The position numbers and the translations under genes are program-made. Of a stretch of 17,047 nucleotides of DNA, positions 16,459 to 17,047 are shown one piece after another. The notes beneath the pieces are model-generated. The model saw only the letters and a program-made list of their open reading frames with translations, made no database searches and was not told the DNA's origin. The DNA is taken from NCBI GenBank assembly GCA_022704885.1, contig JAKJFO010000076.1, positions 1 to 17,047 of the forward strand, read 5' to 3'. The DNA comes from Candidatus Rifleibacteriota bacterium. Its GTDB lineage: Bacteria; Riflebacteria; Ozemobacteria; Ozemobacterales; Ozemobacteraceae. Positions within the stretch are counted from its first letter, which is position 1, and every line of letters starts with the position of its first letter.

Positions 16459-17047
16459 ATGAAAATTTTACTCTGCGGTTTTTTTGGCGAAGGCAATCTC
16501 GGCGACGAAACCATTCTCGCAGCAATACGCGAGCAGCTGCCGGACAGCTGCAACCTGACTGTCACCAGTGGCAGACAGATGATTCATGGCGGCCTGGCCA
16601 TACGCCGGCGTGGGTTGCTCGCATGGCCGGCCTTTTTGCAGGCAGCGTTCGAAAATGACGCGGCAATATTTTCCGGCGGCCTGCTGCAGGACTGGTCATT
16701 CGAAGGGGTAACCTTTTTTGCCCTGCGCATGATTGCAGCCAGCACGTTGCGCTGCGAACCGGCGCTATGGGGTGCCGGTATAGGCCCTCTGCGTTCACCA
16801 GGAGCAAAAAAACTGGCAACCCGGGCACTTAAACGGGTTAAAACGGCCTGGTTGCGCGACAATGCCTCGCGGCAGCTTTTCAACGAGCTGACCGGAACTG
16901 AGGCATCAGATGGAACCGACTGGAGCTGGCACTTTCCGGTTACCGCCAGTCCTGAGCGCGACAACGCACCGCTGGCAATTAATCTTCGGCAATGGGCCGA
17001 CGAAGAGTGGCGCAGCCAGGTCGCCCATCAACTTCGCCACAGTCAAC
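16459..17047 (+). CDS. csaB: Polysaccharide pyruvyl transferase, CsaB-like (3' cut by window end)
   Basis: CsaB-type enzymes transfer pyruvate from phosphoenolpyruvate to sugars of cell-wall polysaccharide, forming ketal groups that SLH domains bind. The 196 visible residues contain the family's early motifs: GNLGDE (12-17 region, with GEGNLGDETIL), SGGLLQDWS (72-80) where CsaB usually has GGGLLQD, and GAGIGPL (105-111) where GQGIGPL is usual. An intact frame then runs to the window edge through LRDNASRQLF and INLRQW, as in the family. The full protein is typically 350-400 aa, so roughly half is missing. ATG 16459 follows the previous stop by 3 nt and has no Shine-Dalgarno site, so it depends on upstream translation. 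Pyruvyl transferase is well supported; the gene symbol is by similarity, since related members act on other glycans. Confidence 0.85.
   Translation, partial: MKILLCGFFGEGNLGDETILAAIREQLPDSCNLTVTSGRQMIHGGLAIRRRGLLAWPAFLQAAFENDAAIFSGGLLQDWSFEGVTFFALRMIAASTLRCEPALWGAGIGPLRSPGAKKLATRALKRVKTAWLRDNASRQLFNELTGTEASDGTDWSWHFPVTASPERDNAPLAINLRQWADEEWRSQVAHQLRHSQ

Overview
The window is a gene-dense piece (about 95% coding) of a bacterial chromosome with moderate, slightly GC-rich composition. There are no rRNA or tRNA genes, no insertion sequence and no CRISPR array. The smc-ftsY pair, bacterial signal peptides, Shine-Dalgarno sites and sigma70-like promoters show it is bacterial. Two predicted lipoprotein-like proteins, an exported phospholipase-D-type enzyme and a CsaB-like pyruvyl transferase point to an elaborate envelope. 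Several genes match no family I recognise, which fits a poorly sampled lineage. The phylum cannot be fixed from the sequence alone; trees of Smc and FtsY would settle it.

Layout: (1) 1-1609, plus strand: the 3' end of a beta-rich, probably extracytoplasmic protein, then a very strong terminator-like hairpin lying inside the next reading frame, then a small exported helical protein. (2) 1597-6638, minus strand: smc followed by ftsY with a 4-nt stop/start overlap. FtsY carries two predicted membrane segments and overlaps the convergent plus-strand gene by 13 nt. (3) 6639-7235: an intergenic region between divergent units, with a promoter candidate, a 49-residue single-pass membrane protein, some small hairpins and a second promoter. 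(4) 7236-10765, plus strand: a molybdenum hydroxylase large subunit of the xanthine dehydrogenase family without its FeS or FAD partners, followed 8 nt later by a polytopic membrane protein. A perfect 22-bp-stem bidirectional terminator closes the unit. (5) 10843-12363, minus strand: an exported two-HKD phospholipase D / cardiolipin-synthase-like enzyme, transcribed head to head with (6) 12506-13255, a second small exported helical protein distantly similar to the one at 887-1609. (7) 13316-17047, plus strand: a tightly packed glycan operon with a tandem GT4-GT4 fusion, a GT4-like glycosyltransferase and a CsaB-type polysaccharide pyruvyl transferase cut by the window edge.

How the genes fit together: smc-ftsY is housekeeping (chromosome organisation and co-translational membrane targeting). 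The last three genes probably build and pyruvylate a cell-surface polysaccharide, the ligand type bound by SLH domains in other bacteria. The PLD enzyme and the two ACDxSxF proteins are also envelope genes. The molybdenum enzyme and its membrane neighbour form a separate unit of unknown substrate. No defence or mobile system is evident; the most unusual items are the ACDxSxF protein pair, the hairpin within the signal-peptide region of one of them, the two-TM FtsY and the orphan molybdenum subunit.
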